A DNA stretch of 64,000 nt from Allobosea sp. BH3 (GCF_025499465.1 NZ_JAIMCA010000002.1:558001-622000), one strand, 5' to 3'; positions 1 to 8,190 are shown, counted from the first letter of the stretch. The notes: a model not told the origin generated them from the sequence alone. Made by a program: numbers and translations.

Positions 1-174
1 GCCGAGCGTCCCGACCTGCCGTCAATGGTCGAGGCATCGGTGCATCACGAGATCGGAGCGGGGCGAGGCCCCTGGCAGAGGCCTCCAGCGGGGTAGCCAA
101 TCTGCATCGTGCAGAGCGTGGACGACCGCGGCGCCTCCGCCTTATCTTACCTAAGGTAAGAGCGGAGACCGGCT
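1..174. other. Window edge, no gene assigned
   Basis: No frame here gives a recognisable protein. The plus frame from base 1 is open only to a stop at 94-96 and its translation resembles nothing I know, so a truncated gene end is possible but unsupported. The one clear structure is the palindrome at 146-160. Confidence 0.4.
146..160. promoter_or_regulatory. Perfect 15-nt palindrome upstream of a small secreted-protein gene
   Basis: CTTACCT-A-AGGTAAG is a perfect inverted repeat with 7-nt arms and a 1-nt centre. It ends 14 nt before the ATG of the small cysteine-rich protein at 175. Its position fits a repressor operator overlapping the promoter or leader, but no regulator can be named. Confidence 0.4.
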
Positions 175-438
175 ATGAAAGCGGTGATCCTGATCGCGCT
201 CGGCCTTTCCGCGTCGATGGCGGGCTACGGCCCCGCCGGCGCACAGGAAGGGTGCCGGGCCTCGCAGAATTCATGCTCGCAGATCAATGCCTCCTGCGAG
301 CGGAACTGCCAGAAGGGCAACAATCCCAGCGCCTGCGTCGCGCGGCTCTGCTCCGTCCCGCTCAGCGGGTGCAAGGCCAACGGCGTCTGGAAATCGGTGG
401 CCAGCCAGAGCTGCTGGAAGACCAGCAATCGAAGCTGA
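175..438 (+). CDS. Small secreted cysteine-rich protein, function unknown
   Basis: An 87-residue protein with an N-terminal signal peptide: a hydrophobic stretch at about residues 2-20 and an Ala-Gly-Ala cleavage region near residue 23. The mature part of about 64 residues carries eight cysteines (27, 34, 41, 45, 54, 59, 66, 80), so up to four disulfides could form in the periplasm. A GGAG-like ribosome-binding sequence precedes the ATG. I do not recognise the family. It stands alone, convergent with the isomerase gene that ends at 465. The palindrome at 146-160 may control it. The reading frame is credible because of the signal peptide and the even cysteine spacing. Confidence 0.6.
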   Translation: MKAVILIALGLSASMAGYGPAGAQEGCRASQNSCSQINASCERNCQKGNNPSACVARLCSVPLSGCKANGVWKSVASQSCWKTSNRS

Positions 439-464
439 AGCCCCCGCTTGCGAGAAGCGGACGC

Positions 465-1073
465 TCAGCGCCCTTCGCGCGCCCATTCGAGCGCTTCCTC
501 GAGCCGGTCGTCGCCCCAGAACGGCTCGCCGTCCTCGGTGATGAAGAAGGGCGCGCCGAAGATGCCGATCGACTTGGCGTATTCGATCTCGGCCTTGAGA
601 CGGGCTCGGACGTCCTCGTTGCGCGCGAGCGGCAGCGTGGCTCCCGGATCGCGCCCCGCCTGCTTCAGCGCCGCGCTCAGAACAGCCTCCTCGGCAATGT
701 TGCGCCCCTCGCCGAACTGGGCCTGGAACAACGCCTTGGAAAAGGCGGGCGTCCAGCCCTCGTCGCGTCCGGCCAGTGCGAGCCGTGTCGCGGTCAATGA
801 ATTCTGGGGAAATTCAGCCGGCCGGACGAAGCCGAAGCCCTGCTTGCGGGCCCGGCGCGCCGTATCCCGCCACATATAGCGGCCCTTGCTGGGGTAAAGC
901 TCGAAAGGCGAGGTGTTCCAGCCCTGAGCCGCGAAGATCGGGCCGAGCAGGAAGGGCCGCCAGCGCAGCGCAACCCCGGCCTCTTCGGCCAGTTTCTCGA
1001 TCCTCAGCGCAGTCAGGCAGGCATAGGGGGACGCAAGCTCATACCAGAAGTCCAGAACGGGACGATTCGGCAT
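465..1073 (-). CDS. 2-hydroxychromene-2-carboxylate isomerase / DsbA-family protein
   Basis: A 202-residue protein of the thioredoxin-fold HCCA isomerase (GST-kappa-like) group. The N-terminus reads DFWYELASPYACL, so it has the S-P-Y active-site signature of this group (Ser15) instead of the CxxC of true disulfide oxidoreductases. Known members use glutathione to isomerise 2-hydroxychromene-2-carboxylate in naphthalene breakdown, but many relatives outside such pathways have unknown substrates, and no aromatic pathway is nearby. The tail FGAPFFITEDGEPFWGDDRL is typical of the family. A GGAGGTTGA sequence just before the ATG supports the start. It is monocistronic. Family certain, substrate unknown. 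Confidence 0.85.
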   Translation of the reverse strand: MPNRPVLDFWYELASPYACLTALRIEKLAEEAGVALRWRPFLLGPIFAAQGWNTSPFELYPSKGRYMWRDTARRARKQGFGFVRPAEFPQNSLTATRLALAGRDEGWTPAFSKALFQAQFGEGRNIAEEAVLSAALKQAGRDPGATLPLARNEDVRARLKAEIEYAKSIGIFGAPFFITEDGEPFWGDDRLEEALEWAREGR

Positions 1074-1316
1074 TCAACCTCCAGGCGGGTACCATCTTAC
1101 AGGTCGCGCGCCTTCAGGCTATCCACCCTCCGGAGCCCGACGCCAGGCGCGGCTGAACCGCGCCAGACCGAAAGGAGCGACGCCGATCCAGCCTGATCCA
1201 TCACATGATGACGCAGGATCGATCAGAAGGTTCCGATTGCTTCGCTCCAATGCCTGCGATAGTGCGCCATTGCGTCCGAAACGCGGCCCGCAGTCACCAG
1301 CAGGAAATTGATCAAG

Positions 1317-2549
1317 ATGGCCGACACCAGCGTGAAGAAGGTCGTCCTTGCCTATTCAGGCGGACTCGACACCTCGATCATCCTCAAATGGCTGCAGACC
1401 ACCTATCGATGCGAGGTCGTGACCTTCACCGCCGATCTCGGGCAGGGCGAGGAACTGGGCCCGGCGCGCGACAAGGCGCTGCTGCTCGGCATCAAGCCCG
1501 AGAACATCTTCATCGAGGATCTGCGCGAGGAATTCGTGCGGGACTACGTCTTCCCGATGTTCCGCGCCAATGCCGCCTATGAGGGCGTCTATCTGCTCGG
1601 CACCTCGATCGCGCGTCCGCTGATCGCCCAGAAGCTGATCGAGATCGCCGAGAAGACCGGCGCCGACGCCGTCTCCCACGGCGCGACCGGCAAGGGCAAC
1701 GACCAGGTCCGCTTCGAGCTCACCGCCTATGCGCTGAAGCCCGACGTCCATGTGATCGCGCCCTGGCGCGAGTGGGACCTGCGCTCGCGCGAGCAGCTCA
1801 TCGCCTTCGCCGAGCAGCACCAGATCCCGATCGCCAAGAACAAGCGCGGCGAGGCGCCTTTCTCCGTCGACGCCAACCTGCTGCACGCCTCGTCGGAAGG
1901 GCGCGTGCTGGAGGACCCGGCGGTCGAAGTTCCGGACTACGTCTATTCCCGTACGATCTCGCCGGAGGACGCGCCTGATACCCCGACCATCGTCACGGTG
2001 TCCTTCGAGAAGGGCGACGCGGTCGCGATCGACGGCGTGAAGCTCTCGCCGGCCACGCTGCTCGCGAAGCTCAACGATCTCGGCCGCGACAACGGTATCG
2101 GCCGGCTCGACCTCGTCGAGAACCGCTTCGTCGGCATGAAGAGCCGCGGCATGTACGAGACGCCCGGCGGCACGATCCTGCATGCGGCGCATCGCGCCAT
2201 CGAGTCGATCACGCTCGACCGCGGCGCGGCCCATCTCAAGGACCAGATCATGCCGCAATACGCCGAGCTGATCTATAACGGCTTCTGGTTCTCGCCGGAG
2301 CGCGAGATGCTGCAGGCGCTGATCGACAAGAGCCAGGAATTCGTGACCGGCGATGTCCGCCTCAAGCTCTACAAGGGCGGCGTCCATGTCATCGGCCGGT
2401 CCAGCGACTACTCGCTCTACGACCAGGACCTCGTCACCTTCGAGGAAGGTGCGGTCGCCTACGACCACCGCGACGCGGCCGGCTTCATCAAGCTCAACGC
2501 GCTGCGCCTGCGCACGCTCGGGCAGAGGAAGAAGAAGCTGGGGCTCTGA
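1317..2549 (+). CDS. argG: Argininosuccinate synthase
   Basis: A 410-residue cytoplasmic enzyme that joins citrulline and aspartate, using ATP, to make argininosuccinate in arginine synthesis. The N-terminal YSGGLDTS is the PP-loop ATP pyrophosphatase motif, and the length and sequence match type I ArgG throughout. I place the start at the ATG at 1317 ([10 protein letters not shown]): AGGAAA lies nine bases upstream, whereas the TTG at 1308 would overlap that site. The gene stands alone. The 3' end is followed within 13 bases by a REP-like palindrome that may act as its terminator. Confidence 0.97.
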   Translation: MADTSVKKVVLAYSGGLDTSIILKWLQTTYRCEVVTFTADLGQGEELGPARDKALLLGIKPENIFIEDLREEFVRDYVFPMFRANAAYEGVYLLGTSIARPLIAQKLIEIAEKTGADAVSHGATGKGNDQVRFELTAYALKPDVHVIAPWREWDLRSREQLIAFAEQHQIPIAKNKRGEAPFSVDANLLHASSEGRVLEDPAVEVPDYVYSRTISPEDAPDTPTIVTVSFEKGDAVAIDGVKLSPATLLAKLNDLGRDNGIGRLDLVENRFVGMKSRGMYETPGGTILHAAHRAIESITLDRGAAHLKDQIMPQYAELIYNGFWFSPEREMLQALIDKSQEFVTGDVRLKLYKGGVHVIGRSSDYSLYDQDLVTFEEGAVAYDHRDAAGFIKLNALRLRTLGQRKKKLGL

Positions 2550-2561
2550 CGCCCGCCGTCA

Positions 2562-2606
2562 TCCCGTGCGCGCTGCGGCATGCAGTGCCGCTGCGCAGAC
2601 ACGGGA
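2562..2606. repeat. Left 45-bp REP-like inverted repeat flanking the GIY-YIG gene
   Basis: This element matches the reverse complement of 2961-3005 at 42 of 45 positions, and the three differences all fall in the central loop. The element is itself an imperfect hairpin: CCCGTG..GCGC.GCGGCA pairs with TGCCGC.GCGC..CACGGG. It begins 13 bases after the argG stop and may also terminate argG transcription. Confidence 0.8.
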
Positions 2607-2629
2607 TCGCCTGACGACAAAGGCTCCGA

Positions 2630-2914
2630 TCACCCGGCGAGGTCAGACCACGCCGGGTTTTCCTTTTCTATCAACGCGACTTTCCACGCGCGGCGCCATT
2701 TCTTGAGAACCTTCTCGCGCTCGATCGCCTGGTTTGGCTCGTCGAACGTCTCGACATAGACAAGTTGGTCGATGTTGTACTTGGCTGCGTGTCCCTTGAT
2801 CGCGTGGCTTTTATGCTCGGCGATCCGGCGCTCGATGTCATTGGTAATGCCGATATAGAGCGGACCGTCCTTGCGCGTCGCGAGGATATAGACGGCATAG
2901 ATGCGAGCGGTCAT
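2630..2914 (-). CDS. Stand-alone GIY-YIG endonuclease domain protein
   Basis: A 94-residue protein made of a single GIY-YIG nuclease fold, as in the UPF0213/YhbQ group. Visible motifs are VYIL (GIY position), YIG about 15 residues later, the arginine-rich DIERRIAEHK helix, and the downstream Glu in NQAIEREKVLKKW that would bind metal. I chose the ATG at 2914 (MTARIYAVYIL); the open frame continues upstream to 3058 but there it only translates the right-hand repeat. Such proteins cut DNA in other families, but the role of the small stand-alone versions is largely unknown. It is the only gene between the inverted repeats at 2562-2606 and 2961-3005, which suggests that gene and repeats form one unit. 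Confidence 0.85.
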   Translation of the reverse strand: MTARIYAVYILATRKDGPLYIGITNDIERRIAEHKSHAIKGHAAKYNIDQLVYVETFDEPNQAIEREKVLKKWRRAWKVALIEKENPAWSDLAG

Positions 2915-2960
2915 GCAGATCTCGGGGAGAGGGCGAGACAGTACCCTATCCGGTTGGCGG

Positions 2961-3005
2961 TCCCGTGTCTGCGCAGCGGCACTTCGCGCCGCAGCGCGCA
3001 CGGGA
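2961..3005. repeat. Right 45-bp REP-like inverted repeat flanking the GIY-YIG gene
   Basis: Inverted partner of 2562-2606, with 42 of 45 bases identical after reverse complementing. It lies 46 bases upstream of the chosen GIY-YIG start, so it could also shape the leader of that transcript. Confidence 0.8.
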
Positions 3006-3085
3006 AGACACCCTTGATGAGCCTTCATGAACCGCGGGCCTGCTCGCGCGTTCAGCACTCACCGGTCAATGTGAGTGCCCCGCGC

Positions 3086-3436
3086 ATGCTTCGCTTCGTC
3101 CCCCCTGCCCTGATCGTCGCAGCACTCTGCGCGCCCGCTTTCGCGCAGCAGGTCCCACCGAAGAGCGAGAAGCCGGCGACGCCGGAGATCGCGACATGCA
3201 AGGCGGCCGCGCTTCAGACGCTCCACGCGAAGGAGCCGGAGATCAAGGACATCTACATCGACGAGGACGGCGCGACGGTCGCCGTGTCGGAAACCAAGAT
3301 CGAAGACATCCCGGTGACGCGCATCGTGATGGGCGAGGCCTATCTGCGAACCGACCGCTCGGACAAGCCCCGTCGCTTCCTCTGCCTGCTCGGCGAGAAG
3401 AGCAAGGTGCTGCTGACCTTCTTCACGGTGCGGTAG
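3086..3436 (+). CDS. Secreted hypothetical protein
   Basis: A 116-residue protein. MLRFVPPALIVAALCAPAFAQ is a clear Sec signal peptide with cleavage after Ala-Phe-Ala, about residue 20. The mature part has two cysteines (in IATCKAAAL and RRFLCLLGE) and reads like a small periplasmic alpha/beta domain ending at TFFTVR. I do not recognise a named family. The frame is open further upstream, but the signal peptide fixes the start at 3086; a GTG at 3071 would be the nearest alternative. It converges with the DUF2188 gene and has no partner genes. Confidence 0.7.
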   Translation: MLRFVPPALIVAALCAPAFAQQVPPKSEKPATPEIATCKAAALQTLHAKEPEIKDIYIDEDGATVAVSETKIEDIPVTRIVMGEAYLRTDRSDKPRRFLCLLGEKSKVLLTFFTVR

Positions 3437-3460
3437 CTACGGCAGAGTCCGCTCGCAGCC

Positions 3461-3706
3461 TCAAGCTCCGTCGATCACCTGCGTCGAGGGGCGGTCATGG
3501 CCGTCGGCCAGTTCCTCGTGCCACTGACCGTCCTTGTCCTGATAGACGATGCCGTCGGTGCTGCCTGCGATGGTCTGGCGGGCTGCTGCCCTGGTGGCCG
3601 CCTTCAGCGCGGCATCATGCGACCTGAAGGTCTCCGACAGCGCGTCGCCGACCTTGTAGGCCCAGCCGCCATCGTGTTCGACGACCTCGTACTTGACCAT
3701 GACCAT
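3461..3706 (-). CDS. DUF2188-type small protein
   Basis: An 81-residue protein resembling the DUF2188 family: a short beta-rich domain beginning VKYEVVEHDGGWAYKVG, then an AHDAAL-like helix (RSHDAALKAATRAAARQ) and a strand with DGIVYQDKDGQWHEE. The family's function is unknown. AGGAGG stands five bases before the ATG at 3706; a second in-frame ATG two codons later is possible. It is the last gene on the minus strand after fabI (54 bases apart), so it is probably co-transcribed with the fatty-acid genes. Confidence 0.75.
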   Translation of the reverse strand: MVMVKYEVVEHDGGWAYKVGDALSETFRSHDAALKAATRAAARQTIAGSTDGIVYQDKDGQWHEELADGHDRPSTQVIDGA

Positions 3707-3760
3707 CGCGCGCCCTCCTTTCGATGAAGGGGGAACGGCGGACTGGCTTTCGGGTTCCGC

Positions 3761-4594
3761 CTATTCCCCGTTGCCGCTGTCGGCGGCCCGCAGGCCCTCC
3801 AGCGCCGGCATCGAAGTGATGTGGTAGCCGGCGTCGACATGATGGACGTCGCCCGTGACGCCGCCCGACAGATCGGAGAGATAATAGAGCGCCGAGCCGC
3901 CGATTTCCTCAAGCGAAACCGACTTGCGCAGCGGCGAATTGGCCCGCTGCCAGGAGAGCATGGCGCGCGCATCCGAGATGCCGGCGCCGGCCAGCGTCCT
4001 GACCGGGCCGGGCGAGAGCGCATTCACGCGGATGCCGCGCGGGCCGTAGTCGCCGGCGAGATAGCGCACGCTCGCCTCCAGCGCCGCCTTGGCGACGCCC
4101 ATGACGTTGTAGTTCGGCATGAGCCGGGTCGAGCCGCCATAGGTCAGCGTGATCATGCTGCCGCCCTTCGGCATGCGCTCGGCGGCGCGCCTGGCGATTT
4201 CCGTGAAGGAGAAGCAGGAGATCACCATGGTGCGCGAGAAGTTCTCGCGGCTGGTGTCGGCATAGAGGCCCTTGAGCTCGTTCTTGTCGGAGAAGCCGAT
4301 GGCATGAACGATGAAGTCCAGCGTGTTTCTCTCCGGATCGCCGCCCCAGGCCTCATCGAGCGCCGCGAAGGTCGCATCGACCGAGGCGATATCCTCGACG
4401 TCGCAGGGAATGACGAGGCTGGACCCGATACTCTCGGCCAGCGGCCGGACGCGCTTGCCGAGCGCATCGCCCTGATAGGTGAAGGCGATCTCGGCGCCGT
4501 GCGCATGCAACGTGCGGGCGATGCCCCAGGCGATGGAGTTCTGGTTGGCGACGCCCATGACGAGGCCGCGCTTCTTATGCATCAGGGGGAGCAT
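3761..4594 (-). CDS. fabI: Enoyl-[acyl-carrier-protein] reductase (NADH)
   Basis: A 277-residue short-chain dehydrogenase-type enoyl-ACP reductase, which catalyses the last reductive step of each fatty-acid elongation round. It begins GLVMGVANQNSIAWGIA, the FabI variant of the nucleotide-binding glycine motif. The catalytic Tyr-x6-Lys pair is Tyr162 and Lys169 (NYNVMGVAK). NALSPGPVRTLAGAGI near residue 200 is the usual FabI substrate-loop region. An alternative start is the Met at 4582 (MHKKRG). It lies downstream of fabA, fabB and a DUF3303 gene, which together form a fatty-acid operon. FabI is the target of triclosan-type inhibitors in other bacteria. Confidence 0.95.
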   Translation of the reverse strand: MLPLMHKKRGLVMGVANQNSIAWGIARTLHAHGAEIAFTYQGDALGKRVRPLAESIGSSLVIPCDVEDIASVDATFAALDEAWGGDPERNTLDFIVHAIGFSDKNELKGLYADTSRENFSRTMVISCFSFTEIARRAAERMPKGGSMITLTYGGSTRLMPNYNVMGVAKAALEASVRYLAGDYGPRGIRVNALSPGPVRTLAGAGISDARAMLSWQRANSPLRKSVSLEEIGGSALYYLSDLSGGVTGDVHHVDAGYHITSMPALEGLRAADSGNGE

Positions 4595-4696
4595 GGCAAA
4601 CTCGGAAGCGGCTTCGGGGTCTTTACCGAAGGCGGATGGAGGAAAACGCGGGTCAATTCGATATGGTCAAGCCCGAACCGCGCAAGGCAGCGGGGC

Positions 4697-4969
4697 TCAG
4701 AGGTATTTCGTCACGGCTGCGGCCGTCGCCTTCGACGGCGCCACGGGCACGATCTCGAAGCGGGCCAGATCGCTCCACTGCAGGACCCATTCCTGCAGCA
4801 GCGCGATGTCGTCGCATTCCATCACCTGGAAGCAGCGCCCGAGATCGGCCGTGATCCAGCTTTCGACATAGCGCACGCCTTCCGGCGCCATCCGCCCGCG
4901 TTCCTGGAAGCGGGCGTAGACGTCCTTCACGCGGGCCTGGTCGAAATGCTCGATCACCATGAAGAGCAT
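4697..4969 (-). CDS. DUF3303-like small protein between fabB and fabI
   Basis: A 90-residue protein starting MLFMVIEHFDQARVKDVY and continuing with YVESWITADLGRCFQVMECDD. This pattern is characteristic of the DUF3303 family, a dimeric alpha-beta barrel-like fold of unknown function. It starts only seven bases after the fabB stop, so it is almost certainly translated from the fab transcript. Nothing shows a catalytic role. Its place between two fatty-acid synthesis genes suggests an accessory function there, but that is inference. Confidence 0.8.
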   Translation of the reverse strand: MLFMVIEHFDQARVKDVYARFQERGRMAPEGVRYVESWITADLGRCFQVMECDDIALLQEWVLQWSDLARFEIVPVAPSKATAAAVTKYL

Positions 4970-4976
4970 GGCCGGC

Positions 4977-6203
4977 TCACGCCTCCAGGCGCTTCATCAC
5001 GATGGTCGCGTTGGTGCCGCCGAAGCCGAAGGAGTTGGAGAGCACGGTGCCGAGGCCCGCATTGTCGATGCGCTTGCGCACGATCGGCATGTCGGCAAAG
5101 GCGGGGTCGAGCTCTTCGATATGGGCGCTCTCGCAGATGAAGTCGTTGTTGAGCATCAGCAGCGAGTAGATCGCCTCCTGCACACCGGTCGCACCGAGAG
5201 AATGGCCGGTCAGCGACTTGGTGGCGGAGATCGGCGGGCTTTTGTCACCGGCCCCGAAGACCTCGCGGATCGCCTCGATCTCCTTGGCGTCGCCGACCGG
5301 GGTCGAAGTGCCGTGCGGGTTGATGTAGTCGACCTTGGACTTCACGCCCTGCAGCGCCATGCGCATGCAGCGCACCGCGCCCTCGCCCGACGGAGCGACC
5401 ATGTCGTAGCCGTCCGAGGTCGCGCCATAGCCGACGATCTCGCCATAGATCTTGGCGCCGCGGGCCTTGGCATGCTCCAGCTCCTCGAGCACGAGGACGC
5501 CGGCGCCGCCGGCGATGACGAAGCCGTCGCGCTTGACGTCATAGGCGCGCGAGGCGCGGGCCGGGGTCTCGTTGAAGTCCGTCGACATCGCGCCCATGGC
5601 GTCGAAGAGGACGGAAAGCGTCCAGTCCAGCTCCTCGCAGCCGCCGGCGAAGACCACGTCCTGCTTGCCCCACTGGATCAGCTCATAGGCGTTGCCGATG
5701 CAGTGGTTGGAGGTCGCGCAGGCCGAGGAGATCGAATAGTTGACGCCCTTGATCTTGAACCAGGTCGCGAGCGTGGCCGAGGCCGTCGACGACATGCCCT
5801 TGGGCACGGCGAAGGGGCCGACCTTCTTGGAGGAGCCGCTCTCGCGCGCCTTGTCATAGGCGTCGATCAGCGCGCGGGTGGAGGGGCCGCCGGAGCCCAT
5901 GACGATGCCTGTCCGCTCGTTGCTGACCTCGCCAGGCTCGAGCCCCGAATCGAGGATGGCCTGATCCATGGCGACATGGTTCCAGGCCGAGCCGCCGCCG
6001 TGGAAGCGCATGGCGCGACGGTCGACGACGCTGGCGGCATCGAGGGTCGGCACGCCGGCGACGCGGCTGCGGAAGCCGTGCTCGGCGAAGTCCGGGACGA
6101 AGGAAATGCCCGATTTCGCCTCATGCAGCGACGCCAGGACCTCCTGCGTGTTGTTGCCGATGGACGAGACGATGCCCATCCCGGTGACGACGACGCGTCT
6201 CAT
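4977..6203 (-). CDS. fabB: Beta-ketoacyl-ACP synthase I
   Basis: A 408-residue condensing enzyme that extends acyl-ACP with malonyl-ACP; FabB also elongates the cis-unsaturated intermediate made by FabA. The thiolase fold shows the active cysteine in [10 protein letters not shown] (Cys162), the first histidine in [11 protein letters not shown] and the Lys/His pair in [12 protein letters not shown]. The overall sequence ([17 protein letters not shown] at the start, [14 protein letters not shown] near the end) is FabB rather than FabF. It lies 115 bases downstream of fabA, the classical pairing for anaerobic unsaturated fatty-acid synthesis. Confidence 0.95.
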   Translation of the reverse strand: MRRVVVTGMGIVSSIGNNTQEVLASLHEAKSGISFVPDFAEHGFRSRVAGVPTLDAASVVDRRAMRFHGGGSAWNHVAMDQAILDSGLEPGEVSNERTGIVMGSGGPSTRALIDAYDKARESGSSKKVGPFAVPKGMSSTASATLATWFKIKGVNYSISSACATSNHCIGNAYELIQWGKQDVVFAGGCEELDWTLSVLFDAMGAMSTDFNETPARASRAYDVKRDGFVIAGGAGVLVLEELEHAKARGAKIYGEIVGYGATSDGYDMVAPSGEGAVRCMRMALQGVKSKVDYINPHGTSTPVGDAKEIEAIREVFGAGDKSPPISATKSLTGHSLGATGVQEAIYSLLMLNNDFICESAHIEELDPAFADMPIVRKRIDNAGLGTVLSNSFGFGGTNATIVMKRLEA

Positions 6204-6318
6204 GCTCGCTTCTCTCCAGCTGTCCGCGCTCGACGGGGCAGGCCCCGCCGCTCTTCGGATTTATACCGCGCAAATGGACCGCGCGGCACCCGCACGCAAG
6301 GCCGCGGCGTGTTTTTCC

Positions 6319-6831
6319 TCAGGCCGCTTCGGGCTTGAACAGGCCGACACGCATGTCGGAGACCGTGTAGATTCGCTTGCCATCCGCCTCGAGCCAGCCA
6401 TCGGCGATGCCGAGAACGAGCTTCGACTTGAAGACGCGCTTGAAATCGACGCCGTAGACGACGCGCTTGACCGAAGGCAGAACCTGGTCGGCGAACTTGA
6501 CCTCGCCGACGCCGAGCGCCCGGCCGCGGCCCGGCAGGCCGAGCCAGCCCAGGAAGAAGCCGGTGAGCTGCCAGAGCGCATCGAGGCCGAGGCAGCCCGG
6601 CATCACGGGGTCGCCCTTGAAGTGGCAGTCGAAGAACCAGAGATCCGGCTTGATGTCGAACTCGGCGCGAACGAGGCCCTTGCCGTGCTCACCGCCCTCG
6701 TCCGCAATCTGGGTGATCCGGTCGAACATCAGCATCGGCGGCAGCGGCAGCTGCGCATTGCCCGGCCCGAACAGCTCCCCGCGGCCACAGGCGAGGATCT
6801 CCTCGTAGCTGAATGACGACTGACGCTGCAT
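6319..6831 (-). CDS. fabA: 3-hydroxydecanoyl-ACP dehydratase/isomerase
   Basis: A 170-residue hot-dog-fold enzyme that dehydrates 3-hydroxydecanoyl-ACP and isomerises trans-2 to cis-3-decenoyl-ACP, the branch point to unsaturated fatty acids. The catalytic residues sit at the same positions as in the E. coli enzyme: His70 in [14 protein letters not shown] and Asp84 in LGLDALWQ. It is the first gene of the minus-strand operon fabA-fabB-DUF3303-fabI-DUF2188 and diverges from irr across 270 bases, a layout common in the Hyphomicrobiales. Confidence 0.96.
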   Translation of the reverse strand: MQRQSSFSYEEILACGRGELFGPGNAQLPLPPMLMFDRITQIADEGGEHGKGLVRAEFDIKPDLWFFDCHFKGDPVMPGCLGLDALWQLTGFFLGWLGLPGRGRALGVGEVKFADQVLPSVKRVVYGVDFKRVFKSKLVLGIADGWLEADGKRIYTVSDMRVGLFKPEAA

Positions 6832-7034
6832 TCCCGTTCCGCTCCTCTGCGCGGGCTGGATTCGGCCCGCGTATCTTGCCGTGCCTTACACGCCGGGAGC
6901 CGGAAACGAAAGGGCGCAGGCGCGCTTCCCCCAGGCGCGGCGCCTGAAAAGGCCGCGCGAAACCCTCGTGTGAGCCGGCCCGCGACGTTACGGCCGGCCC
7001 GCGCGCTTGCGACGCAGCACTCGAAGTCCTACAT

Positions 7035-7047
7035 TTCCAATGTGGAA
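7035..7047. promoter_or_regulatory. Candidate operator in the fabA-irr intergenic region
   Basis: TTCCA-ATG-TGGAA is a perfect 5+3+5 inverted repeat, 55 bases before the irr ATG. The spacing is plausible for autoregulation, but it does not match the ICE/Irr box (TTTAGAA-type) well, so the binding protein is unknown. Confidence 0.3.
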
Positions 7048-7101
7048 TTCGACGCAACAGGTGGAGCGTCGGGCAAGCTTGAGGAAGGCACGAGAGACAG
7101 C

Positions 7102-7566
7102 ATGAACGATCTGACATCCCCGGATCAGGGCTACGGATCGGCCGTGCGGCAGGGCTGCCCCTTCAACGACGTCCGGCAGAAACTGCGGCGCGTGGGCCTG
7201 CGCCCGACCCGCCAGCGGGTTTCGCTCGGCTGGGTGCTCTTCGCCAAGGGCCAGCGCCATGTCAGCGCCGAGATGCTGTACGAAGAGGCGATGAAGGAGC
7301 GCATTCCGGTCTCGCTGGCGACGATCTACAACACGCTACGCCAGTTCACGGAGGCCGGCCTGCTGCGCGAGCTGACGCTTGACGGCGCGAAGGCCTATTT
7401 CGACACCGCCGACCATGATCATCATCACTTCGTCGTCGACGGCGAGAGCCGGGTGATCGACATCCCAGCGCAGGAGATCGGCGTCACGACCCTGCCGACC
7501 CCGCCCGAGGGCTACGAGATCGCGCGGGTCGATGTCGTGGTGCGGCTGCGCAAGATCGCAAGCTGA
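7102..7566 (+). CDS. irr: Iron response regulator Irr, Fur family
   Basis: A 154-residue Fur-superfamily DNA-binding protein. The N-terminal winged helix (RPTRQRVSLGWVLF, SLATIYNTLRQF) is followed by the histidine cluster DHDHHHF (His105, 107-109) of Irr proteins. Irr accumulates when heme/iron is low and controls heme synthesis and iron genes. Residues 18-20 read Gly-Cys-Pro, at the place of the heme-regulatory Cys-Pro motif of Bradyrhizobium Irr, which many rhizobial Irr proteins lack. I chose the ATG at 7102 because the longer frame starts in the leader. Position next to fabA supports the assignment. Confidence 0.92.
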   Translation: MNDLTSPDQGYGSAVRQGCPFNDVRQKLRRVGLRPTRQRVSLGWVLFAKGQRHVSAEMLYEEAMKERIPVSLATIYNTLRQFTEAGLLRELTLDGAKAYFDTADHDHHHFVVDGESRVIDIPAQEIGVTTLPTPPEGYEIARVDVVVRLRKIAS

Positions 7567-7592
7567 AGCCACTCTCGAACAAGCACGGCCTC

Positions 7593-7633
7593 CATCCTGC
7601 GAGACGCGCTTCTGCGAAGCGCTCCTCAGGATG
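7593..7633. repeat. REP-like imperfect palindrome after irr
   Basis: The arms CATCCTG..GAG..GCGCTTC and GAAGCGCTCCTCAGGATG form an imperfect hairpin with a 3-base loop. It begins 26 bases after the irr stop and resembles the CATCCTGAGGAGCG-type intergenic repeats of Hyphomicrobiales. It may double as a bidirectional terminator for irr and the convergent SH3-like gene. Confidence 0.6.
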
Positions 7634-7659
7634 ACGGTGGGCGGTCGCTGCCGACCGGC

Positions 7660-8190
7660 TCAGTCGACCTTCTCGTTCGGATAGACGCCCCAAAGGCGCT
7701 CCTGGCGGATATAGCCGTTGATGCTGCCGACGCTGACGCGGCACCAGGTATTGGCGCAAGACCCGACATTGGCGATCACGCCCGGCTGCAGCTTCGCCAC
7801 CACGGCCCCGTCCTCCCCGGCCGCGCTGCGCATCGGGAAGTTCTCTTCCTTGTTCTTCGACCAGGGTGCGATCAGGGCGGTGCGCCGCCCGGAGAGCAGG
7901 CTGTGCAGCACCCAGCCTTCCGCGCCATCCGCATCGCGCACGCGCCGCCAGGTCTCGAACTCGGCCGTGACCTCCACCGGCAGCCCGGCGCGCTGATAGA
8001 CCCAGCGGGTGCGATGCTCCTTGGAAGGTCCCTCGCGCAGATTCACACGGTCCGTCTTCAGGCTGACGTAGCGCGGCACGGGCAGCCCGGTGACGGAGCC
8101 GGCCTGCATGTCCTGCGCCGAGGCGACTATGGGGCCGCCGACGGCGAAAACAGCTGCCAGAGCAAGCTCGCGCATCGACCAGGCCTTCAT
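7660..8190 (-). CDS. Secreted protein with bacterial SH3-like domains
   Basis: A 176-residue exported protein. From the ATG at 8190 the sequence MKAWSMRELALAAVFAVGG is a signal peptide ending near residue 24 (VASAQ). Two SH3b-like segments follow: YVSLKTDRVNLREGPSKEHRTRWVYQR, with the typical VNLREGPS motif, and a second beginning FPMRSAAGEDGAVVAKLQPG. A cysteine pair (GSCANTWCRV) could form a disulfide. Bacterial SH3 domains usually bind cell-wall peptides, so a periplasmic wall-associated role is likely but not shown. The frame extends upstream to 8319, but that part is intergenic translation. It converges with irr. Confidence 0.85.
   Translation of the reverse strand: MKAWSMRELALAAVFAVGGPIVASAQDMQAGSVTGLPVPRYVSLKTDRVNLREGPSKEHRTRWVYQRAGLPVEVTAEFETWRRVRDADGAEGWVLHSLLSGRRTALIAPWSKNKEENFPMRSAAGEDGAVVAKLQPGVIANVGSCANTWCRVSVGSINGYIRQERLWGVYPNEKVD

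Noticed and set aside
1-96. 3' end of a truncated gene
   Set aside because: The short open frame from base 1 shows no similarity that I can recognise, so it is not reported as a gene.
4959-6338. A 459-codon open frame on the plus strand over fabB
   Set aside because: Antisense of fabB, low-complexity composition, no recognisable family.
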